Of a stretch of DNA of 64,000 bases, positions 45,152-55,917 are shown piece by piece. Made by a program: the position numbers and the translations under genes. Below the pieces are notes generated by a model. It was not told where the DNA came from. It ran no database searches and was given only the letters and a program-made list of their open reading frames with translations. The stretch covers positions 52,662,613 to 52,726,612 of the forward strand of contig JAWZYU010000024.1 of assembly GCA_038380435.1 (NCBI GenBank). The letters run 5' to 3'. Within the stretch, counting starts at the first letter, position 1. Each line of letters starts with the position of its first letter. Source of the DNA: Ryuthela nishihirai (Eukaryota > Arthropoda > Arachnida > Araneae > Heptathelidae).

Positions 45152-45356
45152 TTATTGGCGTCCGAGTGCTTAGTGTACTTGGTTGTAATATCTAGGTTCG
45201 AGCCATATAAGGTGTGGATGTTTCTTGTGCCTGATATGATATTCTTCTGTCTGCTGATGTCTCGCCTTTCTTGCAAATTTTCTCTATAGTGTCCTAAACT
45301 GACAGTCTCCTGTCAGATTTCTGTATTAAGCAACTGCTTGAGGGGTAATTTTTTAT
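45152..45356 (+). mobile_element. SINE-B, diverged
   Basis: GGCGTCCGAGTGCTTAG, TAGGTTCGAGCC, TGTCTGCTGATGTCTCG, CTGACAGTCTCCTGTCAG, AAGCAACTGCTTGAGGGGT. An insertion near 45230 lengthens the middle. Confidence 0.75.
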
Positions 45357-45369
45357 TTTCATAACAGTT

Positions 45370-45925
45370 ACAACCTATGTTTGGAAAGTTGCGAGACTGA
45401 TGGTATAAACATGAGTACGGTGTACTTACACTCTAGTGCTAAGGATCTCCTTCGAAATGATTTCCTCCTGCATTAATACACAGATTCCAGCGTTTCTGGA
45501 GGTCTTTGAAGCAGCCCTGGAAAGCACTTTCTAGAATGCTGAGGAGCTGTTACGGCGTCAGAATGTTAGCATAGCGATGGTATTCAGTTTTCTCTTGCAT
45601 AGATGCTCACGCAAAATTTCGTGGCAGGCCGTCTTGCTGATGTTCAGTTCCTCTGACAACACTCAGGCTGTCATTTGACGATTTCTTTTTGCAATAGATC
45701 TCGGACACTGCCCGTGGAAATGTCTCACGTATCATAATCGAAAGCCGTCGCAGAGAGTATCGGTGCAGGTCTAAACCCATATCAAAACTTGCGCAGCAGT
45801 AGAGAAATAATCTTACTTTACTGCCGCAGAAACAGAACTGGCCGGTTATTACTAGTTTGTCTGCAATAAATTCAGTTGGTTGGTCTAAATCTTTATTATT
45901 TATTTTCGTTACCATTTTAGCATTA
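45370..45925 (-). mobile_element. mariner relic with the core deleted
   Basis: Minus strand: a HTH-side block ends HEILREHLCKRKLNTIAML (through 45600). It is then directly followed by a block typical of the mariner C terminus, in which the coding of LESAFQGCFKDLQKRWNLC leads to INAGGNHFEG (about 45550-45460). The DDE core between is missing. Another frame upstream (45607-45915) includes SSNDSLSVVRGTEHQQDGLP. Confidence 0.6.
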
Positions 45926-45929
45926 AAAA

Positions 45930-46685
45930 ACTTTTTTTTTTTTAATTTTATTCAGCTTTGAATTCGGCATTGCGTTTGCATAACGTGGAAATTCTTTTTT
46001 GTATAAGTAGTGTGTTCTTAGTAAATGGATCATAAAGGGCAAGTAGAGGAATTTTCGATTTCTCCGAACTAAATATGCCTGGGGGAAGTTCGCTTCCAAA
46101 TATTGAGCGTGAAAGGTTGGATAGTTATATATATGTATAAGTATGTTGAAACCGTTTTGAAAAGAAATTGCTGTCTCTGATATATGTAGTTTTGGACGAA
46201 AACGGGATTGGATTATTAGTTCTTTGGGTACAAATGTCATCTAGACCAAGATATAGTTTCTCAATTTTTTTACTAACACTTCTTAAATTGGAAGAAATTT
46301 CCTACGTGTATTTTTCTTTGATCAGAATTATGAACAGGATTTTATTTTGGGAAGGTAAAATTTGTTGCAAGCCATTAGGTAGTTATTTTTAATGCTCAAA
46401 ATCTACGTATAATTTAGCAAAATTAAATACAAATGAAATTATTCCCATCAGTCACATAAATAGAAGCCTGTTGAAAATGTTATAAATAACCTACTATAAA
46501 GTCAGTGCATCAGAAAAATATTTTTGCAACATTTTAGAATGTATTTTCAGTCAATCTTAAGACTTTTCACTGCTCAAAGTTTGAGAAATAATAACCTAGA
46601 CGAAGTTAGGCTTGAGCATAATTTCTTTAGTTTCGGAAACTAGTTTTTAATTCGAGATATCTCAAACTCATCATTCAGATAAGAG
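45930..46685. other. AT-rich stretch, nothing recognised
   Basis: No gene or repeat seen. Confidence 0.5.
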
Positions 46686-46689
46686 CTAG

Positions 46690-47175
46690 CTCACTCTCCT
46701 CTACTCCATCCTGTGGACGTCTGCAACGAACCCATGGAGTGGGGATAAGGGCTGCGGGCAACATGAATGGAGAGCACTTGAGCGGCGCTCCACAAGGTTG
46801 TGTGTGCATGCACGTTGTGCATATGTGACTCAGGCTATGAGCAGTGGGAAGTGGCTGCTTGCTTTTCTGGAGTGTGCCTAAGTACTGCACTTTCACAGCT
46901 GCACCCTGGGCCACGTGCTGGCTCGCTCTAATCGAATTGAGATGTAATTTGCCCTCCGATTATCCCCATAATAAATTAGATTTCTCGTGTAAACGGCAAA
47001 GTCAGGAAGGAGCACTAGCATAACCCCTGCTGGTGCAAGCCAGTGCCGTTCATCCTGCAGTCTCTAATCTGATTGTTCCCCCAACTTCCATGCTCGCCAT
47101 CCTCCCTTCCTCCGCTCTGTCTCTCCTCAGCTCCTCCCTCTTCTCCTCGTGTCCGTTATTCTGCATCGTAAGCTT
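46690..47175. other. GC-rich island, unassigned
   Basis: Two GC-rich parts: 46690-46930 (GGGCTGCGGGCAACATGAAT, CTGCACCCTGGGCCACGTGC) and a C/T-rich part 47040-47165 ending in CTCCTCAG|CTCC and CATC|GTAAGC, which look like an acceptor and donor of a 51-bp exon. No recognised peptide. Non-coding exon or regulatory element possible. Confidence 0.3.
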
Positions 47176-47469
47176 TCAATTTTTAGTTGCTCTTGTTAAT
47201 GGTTGGAAAGTGACCTGATCGTGTTGTACTCCGACAAGCATTGACAGATATTCTTTTGTTAATGCTGTCAATCCAATTAATAAGATATGTCCCTTGGTAG
47301 TGGTGTTTTTACTCTAAGGGAATTGCTTCCGATGCGAAAAATTCGAAAGTGTTAAATTCGTTGAAAGAATGCTGAAGTTGTGACAGCAAGTTTGATTGAG
47401 GATGTGTGTTTCCATCTGAGTAAATATATTTTATATATGTTGAAAAGTTGATTATCTTTTCGTTTCTGG

Positions 47470-48140
47470 TCAGTTTACATACGGGTCGTTGAAATGAAAA
47501 GTGGACAACCGCTATACGTATATCTGGGTAATGGACTGGAGTAACTTTGCGCCCTCACATTGAGAAATGGGTATACATAGAAGAAACTCATCAATACCAG
47601 AATCAGTGGCAAGTATCGGCTTGAACGTGATTGGAGTTGTATGGATTCCAAACAGAGCTTCGCATGAAAGCATCCAGAGTTGAACAATGTACCGGTATTC
47701 TGTCGTTTTTCTTAGATTATTGCGATCCGCTATTGATTGAGTTTCTGGACCGTGGTGACACCATCAACTTGCCAACAATATTGGAAACTTTGTGCCATTT
47801 AAGGCTGGCAATAAAGTCAAAGCTCCCAGGACTTTTGAAAAGTAAGGCTGTTTTGTTTCATGACAACACAGCCCCCATACTGTCCAATTAACAGCAACAA
47901 AGTTGAACAGGTATCGCTTGGGAGTGCCTTGAACACTCTTCCTACAGTTCTGACCCCTCCCCATTTGATTTTTCCCATTTTCGGCCCTCTAAAAAAAGCC
48001 ACGAAATTTCGTGTCGGATGATGATGTGCAGCTCATCTGCCAGTGATGAACGATCACAGTTCCTCAAACGAAATGAACAGGGTATCACGTTGCGAACTTC
48101 ACGTTGGGACAACAGGCATGGACAATATCTATAGATAAAT
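47470..48140 (+). mobile_element. mariner relic (plus strand)
   Basis: The frame 47631-47891 reads YCDPLLIEFLDRGDTINLPT, then LRLAIKSKLPGLLKSKAVLF and HDNTAPI. This corresponds to the mariner segment around the second catalytic Asp (family form LxxFLxRGxTIN and LLHDNARPH). Downstream remains (SSYSSDPSPFDFSHF) match the third Asp motif (YSPDLAPCDFHLF type). Terminal repeats not identified. Confidence 0.8.
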
Positions 48141-48149
48141 AAATCCTTT

Positions 48150-48790
48150 ATGCTATATTTCCGATTTTTCCTTTGAATGATCCTTATAGTAACCGGGACT
48201 CAATGTGTCTTTCAGAGTTTCTGAAGTGTCTTCATTACTCTATAATATATGATAATAATTTATACTTTTATTAGCTCTCTATAATGATGTGCAGAGACAG
48301 TTCATAGTAAGTTATTATTTTAACAATTGAATTTTAAGCTTTTTTTAAAGTAAACTTAACTGTTAGATTACCATTTGAAAATTTTAGATCTGGAGATTCG
48401 CTCTCTCCCCACTCTACATATTCAGAGTATGTTAAATAGACTGCAATGAAATAGTTTATTTTTAATATCATCACACCACATTTTTTGGTTATTGTTTTCT
48501 AGGAAAAAGTTACTCTTTCAACCTTTTTAGACCTGAAAATCCATTATGAGTCGAAGTCCAAAAGCTTTTGGCATTTAAAATGTAACATCAAATGTTAATT
48601 TTGGATAAAAATATTGCAATCTCCCCCTGCCATTTTGTTATTAAAAGATAGTATCCGTTATTGTTAATGGTTGCCAACCTGAAAGATACTTTGTTTTCGG
48701 TATTCATTATTACTATATCTTCAAGAAAATATGGTAAAACTGTCTCTAATTTTGAACCTTTGACAGAATACAGAACCACTCAGCTTAATT
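48150..48790. other. AT-rich stretch, nothing recognised
   Basis: No gene or repeat seen. Confidence 0.5.
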
Positions 48791-48802
48791 GCCACCTTTA
48801 AT

Positions 48803-48867
48803 AATTGTACCGGTATTCTGTCGTTTTTCTTAGATTATTGCGGTCCTCTATTGATTGAATTTCTGGA
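48803..48867 (+). repeat. 65-bp copy of the mariner interior between 10-bp direct repeats
   Basis: TGTACCGGTATTCTGTCGTT and on to GATTGAATTTCTGGA repeats 47687-47749 of the mariner with about three differences. The flanks are CACCTTTAAT (48793-48802 and 48868-48877), which looks like a TSD. Confidence 0.88.
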
Positions 48868-48879
48868 CACCTTTAATTG

Positions 48880-49440
48880 AATCTGTTTGTAATTTTACAA
48901 TTTTGCAAGTCTTCCTTTATTTTTAAGGTTGGGGAATGCTGAACATGTAGCGTCGGCCTTGTATAGTCAGCTCTGTTTATTCATCTTGTCTTGTGTCGGT
49001 GATTTGCGGGTTTATTTCCACGATGATGAACAATACACATTTTGACACTAAATGCGCTTTAAAGAAATTTTACATAAGCTTCGTTGAAATGAAAAGTAAG
49101 AGACTGAAAATAGAATTAGTTGAAAGAAGACTGGCATGAAATGTGTAAGAGCGGTGTTTTTACACAGGATTACGGGGAAGTGTAGATTTTGTGAGGAAAT
49201 AAAATGATGGGTAAAAGCACTAAAATTGACGACACTGCATGTAATTACTCTGGTGCCCAAAATTTAAGGATGTCATCCCAAAAAGTATTCAGGGGCATGA
49301 AATATGGTGTACATATAAGTTTTGCAATGTCGGAGAAAAAAAATTCCTGCACATTTAAGCGACATGGCCACAAGCATGGAACCAACTAATGTATAAAGAG
49401 CCTCTGGCTGCGAATGCCATACGTTTCCGTTCCATCCAGC
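48880..49440. other. AT-rich stretch, nothing recognised
   Basis: No gene seen. It may include an unrecognised terminal part of the Tc1 that follows. Confidence 0.45.
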
Positions 49441-49539
49441 CTGACGTTAACTTGACAGAAATTTGATTTCTTCACGTGACAAAGACAACATATATAGAAT
49501 TGTGTAGAGTGGAGAGCAATAGGTAAGATGAGAGTGAAT

Positions 49540-50560
49540 TCCCGATAGAGGTATCCAGGACCTTAAATGATCCACAAAATGTCCTCTGAAAACTTTGGAC
49601 TCAAGACTTGTTTGGAGACAATTTCAAGAAATAGGAAAGGTCAGTCCTAAGACTGACCTTTCCTATTTCTTGAAATTGTCTCCAAACAAGTCTTGAGTCC
49701 AAAGTTTTGAGGGCCTAGTTGTCATCAAATGAGGGCCTAGTTGTCCCGGCTACAACTGCTTAGGTCAACCACTATCTGCCTTAAGAGCAAGATGCCATAG
49801 AGAAGTGACAGCTAGACAACTGTCTCGCGATCTACCAGTGGCCACAGGGACGACAGTTTCAAGACTTACTGTGTACAAGAGGCTGTATGAACGAGTCTGT
49901 ATGTATAAAGACCAATGGTTTATGTCCCCTCACTCCCTGTGACAGAAGAGCTTGGTTAAGGAGTGAAGACAACATCAACATCACTTTTGGAGCCATTGGG
50001 AAAATGTGTTCTTCACAGATGAATCCGGATTCATTTTGAATGGTCGATTCTCGATGTGTATTCCTCTAGAGAGAACAAGAAACCCTCACAGTGGAAAAAA
50101 GAAACACAAAGAAACCGTTTGGTGACCGTAGTGTGATGTCCGGGTTGCCATCATGTTGACTGGCCGCACAGAACTGCACGTTTTTCTTGGACGCACTTTG
50201 ATTACTAAACGATGCAGGGATAAAATTCTTGCTTCCTATGTGAGGCTATTCATGGGGTCTTTTCGGCCCTGATTTCATCTTTATGGAGGATAATGCCTGT
50301 CTCCACAGGGCTCATATAGTTGATGATTTCCTCGAAAATGAAGATATTCATAGAATGGAAAAGCCTGCCAGATCTCAGGACCTGAAGCCAATCAGCAAGT
50401 GTGGGATGCCTAAAATGCATTACGTTAACACTCTCCTAGAACTTCTATGAGCTTAGATCTGCCTTGTAGAGAAGTGGGTTATATTACTATAAGACCTCAT
50501 CAAGAGTCTTGTCAACAGTATGAGAACGCGTTTGCGTGAATATTGTACGGCTCTCAAGGA
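49540..50560 (+). pseudogene. Tc1-family transposase remains
   Basis: Several frames needed. DESGF (about 50015-50030) keeps the first Asp and EDNACLHRAH (about 50287) the second. At the third motif QDLKPI the sequence diverges before the Glu. Stops, the palindrome at 49589-49708 and a tandem 15-bp repeat (GAGGGCCTAGTTGTC at 49709 and 49731) disrupt it. Confidence 0.78.
49589..49708. repeat. perfect 58-bp palindrome, 4-nt loop
   Basis: Arms 49589-49646 and 49651-49708 are exact complements with loop CTAA. The left arm is transposase coding sequence (sense, matching the FQEIGKV region of Tc1 relatives). The right arm is the same sequence inverted. Confidence 0.97.
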
Positions 50561-50869
50561 GTAATCATACACCTTCTTAACATCTCCTATCCCCTAATTC
50601 CACCACCTCCATTATTGGAATTCATGAGCTAATATTCAGCACTCATGCATATTGCAATATTTCATCATTATCCAACTTGCTATTAGTCATATCACATTAC
50701 CTCTCTGTACGTCGTTTAATTGTATGTGCTGAAACCATTTTGAATTAGTACACTTTTATCTATTATCCTTTAATTTTTGGTTAATGAGCTGAGAGATGAT
50801 TAGAAAATTCAGGGGAAGGGGGTGAATCCCATGGCAAGAGTGTTTTATATGTCTTAACCGCTGTCTAGT

Positions 50870-50985
50870 GGATCTACTTTACCCTTCCCAATGCTCCTAC
50901 TTGAGGTATTTGTAACCTCACCATTAAACTCATTGTACAACTAAAAGAAAATGCCGCTCAGGTACAAAACAACCAACCCAACTAA
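50870..50985 (+). mobile_element. SINE-A, 3' remnant
   Basis: TAACCTCACCATTAAACTCA, AAAATGCCGCTCAGGTAC and AAAACAACCAACCCAA correspond to the SINE-A 3' third, heavily diverged. Confidence 0.7.
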
Positions 50986-52380
50986 TATATATAGGCAAAT
51001 GGTGCTACTGAGCTATTCTCTTTTTTCTTCTTATCAGTTTAAAATTAGGAATAGAGCTTTTGAGCATTCCAGGTCTTTGATTTGGCTAGACAGACTCAGT
51101 GGATAAAACGTGTTGATGAGGTTCACAGCCGAAAGAAAATTACCCAAGTCGAAATTTGTAAACTTTTGCTGGTTGTGTGTTCGTACATAAATATGAGAGA
51201 AGCTTTCCAGAACACAGACAGCATGGAAAATTTTGGTTTCGTCGCGGACCATGAGTTAATTAGTATTCGAAACATTAACGTTTGATGATATGAGCGACTA
51301 ATGAGAAACAGTCGACATAAGGTGTTAAAATAGGAGAATTAAAATAATATATAATTGTATAAATATTACGATTAACTTTAGCATAAAAAAAAACATTTTG
51401 CCTGATGCCGGTTATATTATATTCCGGGACATAATTTCATCACTACTTTTAGCTACCATTAATTTTGTTTCACATAATATCTATCTATCTATCATTTTGT
51501 ATAGAAAGAATTCTAATAGTTTGTAAAAAGAGGGAAAAGAATGTGTTGGTTTTAAAGAGATTTATATTTCTTCGATCGTTTTTGCTAAACCAAATCATCT
51601 TCAACTGTACATGTTTTACGAAATATTAAAATATAATATTGCTATGTTGAAGGCATGGTAGGTTCGTTGCTTCTAACACTAATGTTTATTCAGTTTCAAA
51701 ATAAGAAAACGCTGAATATTTTCCCTTTATTTTTCTCTACTTGCTACTCTTTATTGGAAAAGAAGATAATGAATCATGAGAATTGTTGGTTTGTCATATC
51801 TCCGTCACATATAAATCACATATAAATCGTACTATATGATACCGATATTAGGCTCAGTATTCAGGATTCGCAAATGTGGCCTTTCAGACACAGAGATGAG
51901 CAGGTACACAGGGATGAGCTGACAACAGCTGTAAATTTTCCCAGTGGCATCGATCCACTGTGCTTTGAGCATTCATGCTCTGAAGATTCATTAGTGAAAG
52001 TTAGTTTCAGAACTTTAATATGATCTTGCTCCGAAAATATTCTTTATAGAAATTCTGATCTGATGAGCCTAGATCCTGAATAATGAAAATTTTTTGTCCC
52101 TTTGACTGTTGCATAATAATAAATCTATATGTGATGTGAAAATAAAAGTATAATAAGGAATATTCACTTCGTTGCGTAAAGGTATCTAATAATATAGGTA
52201 AATAAATATCGACAATAAAAATGGATGTTTCAGATATAAACTCAGGAAGATTTTAAAACGTAGCAGTTTGGTGTTTCCAAGTTTAGTTTTTCATTCTTTA
52301 TATCAGAACAAAGTGTTTCTTCTGTAGCTGAAAGTGACGAATTTTGTGAGAGTGAATGAAAATTTTTATTTTCTATTCTT
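50986..52380. other. AT-rich stretch, nothing recognised
   Basis: A short ATCT microsatellite near 51480; otherwise nothing seen. Confidence 0.5.
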
Positions 52381-52385
52381 TAGAT

Positions 52386-52579
52386 CAGTGGTTTCCAACC
52401 TTTTCAGGCTGAACAAACCATGAAAATTAAATGATTTTTATCCTATTATCCTAACTAATCCTATTTTTATTATCTATTATCCTACTATATCTATTATCCT
52501 ACTAATTTTTATCCTAACTAGTTTAAAAATATTTTTCCCATATAGAAATTTGCCAAAATGTCCCCTTTGGGGACCTCTG
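52386..52579. mobile_element. short hAT MITE
   Basis: CAGTGGTTTCCAACCTTTTC at left, CAGAGGTCCCCAAAGGGG (reverse) at right. Flanks CTTTAGAT and ATCTAGAT form an imperfect 8-bp TSD. It contains short repeats of ATCCTA. Confidence 0.75.
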
Positions 52580-52616
52580 ATCTAGATTATATTTTTACAG
52601 AGAGTATTTTTTTATG

Positions 52617-52644
52617 GGTTGGGTTGTTTTACCTCTGAGCGGCA
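52617..52644 (-). mobile_element. SINE-A, extreme 5' truncation (28 bp of tail)
   Basis: GGTTGGGTTGTTTTACCTCT then GAGCGGCA is the reverse of the SINE-A tail only. The flanks TTTTTATG (52609-52616 and 52649-52656) look like a TSD. Confidence 0.8.
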
Positions 52645-52879
52645 TTAATTTTTATGACCTTACCTATATATAGTCTTAATGTAGAATTCCTTTTTAGGAA
52701 CGTTTCAAACTCGTTAGTTATTGCAAAAAACCACTGGTTGAGCATTCATGTTGGTGGAATTTTATATTGATTAAAAATATATATTACGCTACGGTTACTA
52801 CATATAGTTAAATAGAACATGCCATAGAGTGAGGATAACTTGGAAGGCAGTGATTTTCAGCCAGCAGTAGAAATGCATT

Positions 52880-53070
52880 ATATTTACAGTTGTGAGACAA
52901 CTCGTGGGCGACACCAGCAGTTATATACTAGTCCAACAGTGCTGTAAACTTAGTTGTAGACAGCTGGGCTGCACGCAGTGACAGAGGCAGTGAGGTGTTG
53001 TGTGGCCTGCATGCTGTCACACCGCTGGAGACCGATTCACCGGCCATACATATGGCACAGTCTTATCGTA
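52880..53070. other. GC-rich island, unassigned
   Basis: From ACAGTTGTGAGACAACTCGT to ACCGGCCATACATATGGCAC, GC-richer than its flanks. It is followed by a T run (about 53128-53156). No recognised frame. Confidence 0.25.
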
Positions 53071-53309
53071 GCGACATACACCTTGGCACATGGTCTGAAA
53101 TACAAAAGTCACTAATTTCGCGTAGGATTTTTTTTTTTTGTTTTTTTTTTTTTGTTGTTGACTGTTCATATGTATGGACCATTTATTCCTGACTCTGTAT
53201 ATATTACAGGAAGCCTTAAACATAAAAAATTTAATTCAGCCGAGAAATAAATTTCATTTCTTATCGGAGAGTCTTGGAATTTATCTTGAATATTTCCTTT
53301 CGTAGTGCA

Positions 53310-53830
53310 TTTTGGTACTTGTGCACCCCCACCCCATCCGCCCCCTTTGAGAATGCTAGTAAAAATAATAGCGGCATTATTAAACATGCACATTTCACGC
53401 CTTTTTCAAGAAATTTTGTAGACTCTAAAACAGAGCGGAAGATGTTATACTATAATGGAAATCCAGTCTCTTGCCGCCGCTACCTTTATTTTTTCCAGAT
53501 CTGGGCCTACTTGAGCATGACTGTAAAGAAGTAAGGTCTTTGTCAGTTAAGGTCACCCTCCTACAGGGTCTGATATGTGGGGAGGCAAGGGGACCAGCTT
53601 CGCACCTCTTTCAGAATGCTAGTAAGAGTAATAGAGGCAAAAAATTATTAAACTTATATATATTTCATGGATTTTTCACGATATTTTTTAAAGACTTGTG
53701 AAACTGAGGGGGAAATGTTATTTATACTGGATTGGAATTACAGTCTCTTGGGTCCCCATTTTGCAGTTTTTTCGGGTCGATTGTGTTACCTCTCGATTTT
53801 TTTTCTAGATTCGGCCTGCCCTCCTACATA
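53310..53830 (+). mobile_element. repeat family X, two partial copies
   Basis: 53325-53470 (CCCCCTTTGAGAATGCTAGT, AAACAGAGCGGAAGATG) and 53580-53820 (CACCTCTTTCAGAATGCTAG, AAACTGAGGGGGAAATG, TCGGGTCGATTGTGTTACC) both follow the order seen at 10006-10288. Neither has intact ends. Confidence 0.6.
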
Positions 53831-53884
53831 CGGTTCTTTTATATTGAATATTGGGTGACATCTCCGGAAATATTCATACATACA

Positions 53885-53935
53885 GAATCCTCAAGCAGCC
53901 ATGGGCTACGGAGGTCCAACCAGACTGTGCTATTT
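53885..53935 (-). mobile_element. RTE/SINE-C 3' end fragment
   Basis: TCCTCAAGCAGCCATGGGCT then ACGGAGGTCCAACCAGAC is the reverse of the RTE 3' terminus; about 50 bp only. Confidence 0.8.
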
Positions 53936-54286
53936 TGATCAGATGCTCGTGGAAATGGATGTAAAGCAGAAATCATCACACGAGACAGTGTTTTCAAACT
54001 ACACACTTTACGTTTAATAACACTGCTGCAATTAAATGGCAGTTACAATACCATTCGTCTATTCTTCCATGTAAGAACTTATTAACAAACATAATTTCGT
54101 CACAATCCTTGAGCAAGTTTCTCACTTTAATCATCGCAGTAGTTGTGTAACAGACACTATAGTAATATGTGACCTGAGATAAACAATAGAATAGTCACTT
54201 CTGCTGCTGAGACTTTTAAGAATCTATAGAGACTGGAAAAACAGGCATATATAACATCTAAAAGAAGTTAGTTAAAAAAAATGAGA

Positions 54287-54380
54287 TTCGCCGTGAATGG
54301 GACTCGAAGTCACGTCTCCCATTTACGTGCCAGGCGTGCTGACCACTACACCACCAGCTGCTAACCTTTTATTCAACTAA
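54287..54380 (-). mobile_element. SINE-E head (Val-tRNA-like)
   Basis: The minus strand reads GCTGGTGGTGTAGTGGTCAG (A box), then GACTTCGAGTCCCATTC (B box), then a short A/T tail. It resembles tRNA-Val order and spacing, but the arms do not pair well enough for a functional tRNA. Confidence 0.55.
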
Positions 54381-54589
54381 TGTGGCATATAAACTTTCCC
54401 GAATATTGTTTGATTCGCTCATGGCACCATCTATGTCGGGAAACAGGCCACCAAGTTGCCTCATGAGATGGAATTTAATAGTTTATCACTCAATCTCTTG
54501 GCGTTAAATCAATAATTCGGTAGTAGAGTTTGAAATTCTGCTATTGTATACATGTAAAGCCTAAAATTAGGCTGTATAATGCTTTCTAA

Positions 54590-54850
54590 AATTTGCTGTG
54601 GTTGCGAAACTTGGACATTTTGTAAGCAAGATAACCGAAAACTTTGATGCCTTTGATTCTGAGAGCTTATACAGTATTTGTGTATTAATTGGTTTCACTA
54701 TGTTAGTAATGTAGAAAGACGAAGGAGTCATAAAACATCTTTGATCAGAATTAAATATTTTAGAGGGGGGGGGGGAGCTGCTTTGATTTGGGCATGTTGC
54801 CCGCATGCAAAATTACAGATTGGCGAATCGATTTTTTTAGCATCCTCCTT
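54590..54850 (+). mobile_element. RTE LINE, C-terminal fragment
   Basis: Coding remains ETWTFCKQDNRKL, then INWFHYVSNVERRR and GCCCGCATGCAAAATTACAG (family: VARMDNYRL) follow the RTE protein C terminus in order. A run of G (about 54764-54776) is inserted. Confidence 0.75.
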
Positions 54851-54945
54851 TAATGATTAAAAAAAGTAGCCTTTTTTAATCATTTATTTATTCAAACAAT
54901 TACGAATATATCATCTCTGTTTTTTATTTCTTCACCAAAAACTGT

Positions 54946-55333
54946 TGGGGCGGGGGTGGCTCAGTCGGTAGCGCGTCAGGCTCGCAATCTGTAGTTCCCA
55001 GGTTCGAGTCCCAGCTAGGTCAGCGTTGAGATTTATCTCCGCAAAATTCCCCGCCCTGCCCACGGTCAGTAGGGGACACCGATGGGCTTGGAAAGGCCGC
55101 CGTCCGTCGGATGGGACGTTAAGCCGTGGCCCCGTGTGCGGGAGAGCCATACCCTGTGCACGTTAAAGAACACGCTGGATGGCCTTGACGGGAGGCTACC
55201 ATCTGTCTCCCAACAGCTGTTCCAGTGGGTCCCCTCCCCCAACCTTCTCTGAGCCTTCGGGGTCCATGTGACCTGGCCATTTAGCCCATGGTGTGCAAAA
55301 AAGTGCCGCTCAGAGGTAAAACAACCCAACCCA
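54946..55333 (+). mobile_element. SINE-A, young full-length copy
   Basis: Nearly identical to the family consensus, tail AAAACAACCCAACCCA. Perfect 12-nt TSD, ACCAAAAACTGT (54934-54945 and 55334-55345). Confidence 0.96.
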
Positions 55334-55345
55334 ACCAAAAACTGT

Positions 55346-55890
55346 CGATTAACCCTTTGGGAACAACCAGAAATTTTGATAAATCCCCATTTCACCCTAC
55401 TTTATTAGCAAAGATATTTTAGATGCCCCGTAAAGCTAGCAGTTTATTTGCAGAAGAGAATAACATTGACATAATATATTACACCTTCTTTCTATCTTAA
55501 TATCTGCCAATCGTAATACATTTATACCATGATGCATTTCTTATATACTATTTTATTATTTCAATTGAAACCTTCAACACTAAATAATTTTCTCTCTTTA
55601 CTAAAATTTTTACACCCTTTTTTTCATTTCGAATATTTCATAATGGCATTGGGATTTTTATATTCACCTTCAGCACTGCATAATTTGTTAGTGTTATTTT
55701 TAATTTTGTAATTCATTTTGAAATATCTATTTAATTCGTGTTTTATGACCAAATGCAACAGCAGTAATAACTCAAGATACCTGCCTGGCAAAATTATCGT
55801 GCGTGAAGGGCAATGAAACATGTCAATGTATGAAATATTTCTTACTAATGTAAATATTCTATTTTACTACCAAGTCCTATAAAAACCTTA
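55346..55890. other. AT-rich stretch, nothing recognised
   Basis: No gene or repeat seen. Confidence 0.5.
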
Positions 55891-55917
55891 AAGGCATGAG
55901 GGAAAGCAATTCAAATG

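Larger units (their letters stand above)
49440..50640 (+). mobile_element. Tc1-like transposon relic with internal palindrome
   Basis: Plus-strand transposase remains in order: HTH (FPIEVSRTLNDPQNVL, then KLWTQDLFGDNF), RQFQDLLCTRGCMNE, WENVFFTDESGFILNGR (first Asp), TGRTELHVFLGRTLITKRC, FIFMEDNACLHRAHIVDDFL (second Asp position reads EDN) and DIHRMEKPARSQDLKPI (third motif, SPDLNPIE decayed). A 58-bp perfect palindrome breaks the HTH-linker region. Terminal inverted repeats are not defined. Confidence 0.82.

Noticed and set aside
46168..46392. 74-codon plus-strand frame
   Set aside because: No recognisable motif, AT-driven composition.
53114..53160. poly-T run as a poly-A tail of a minus-strand retrogene
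   Set aside because: The adjoining sequence holds no processed coding region.
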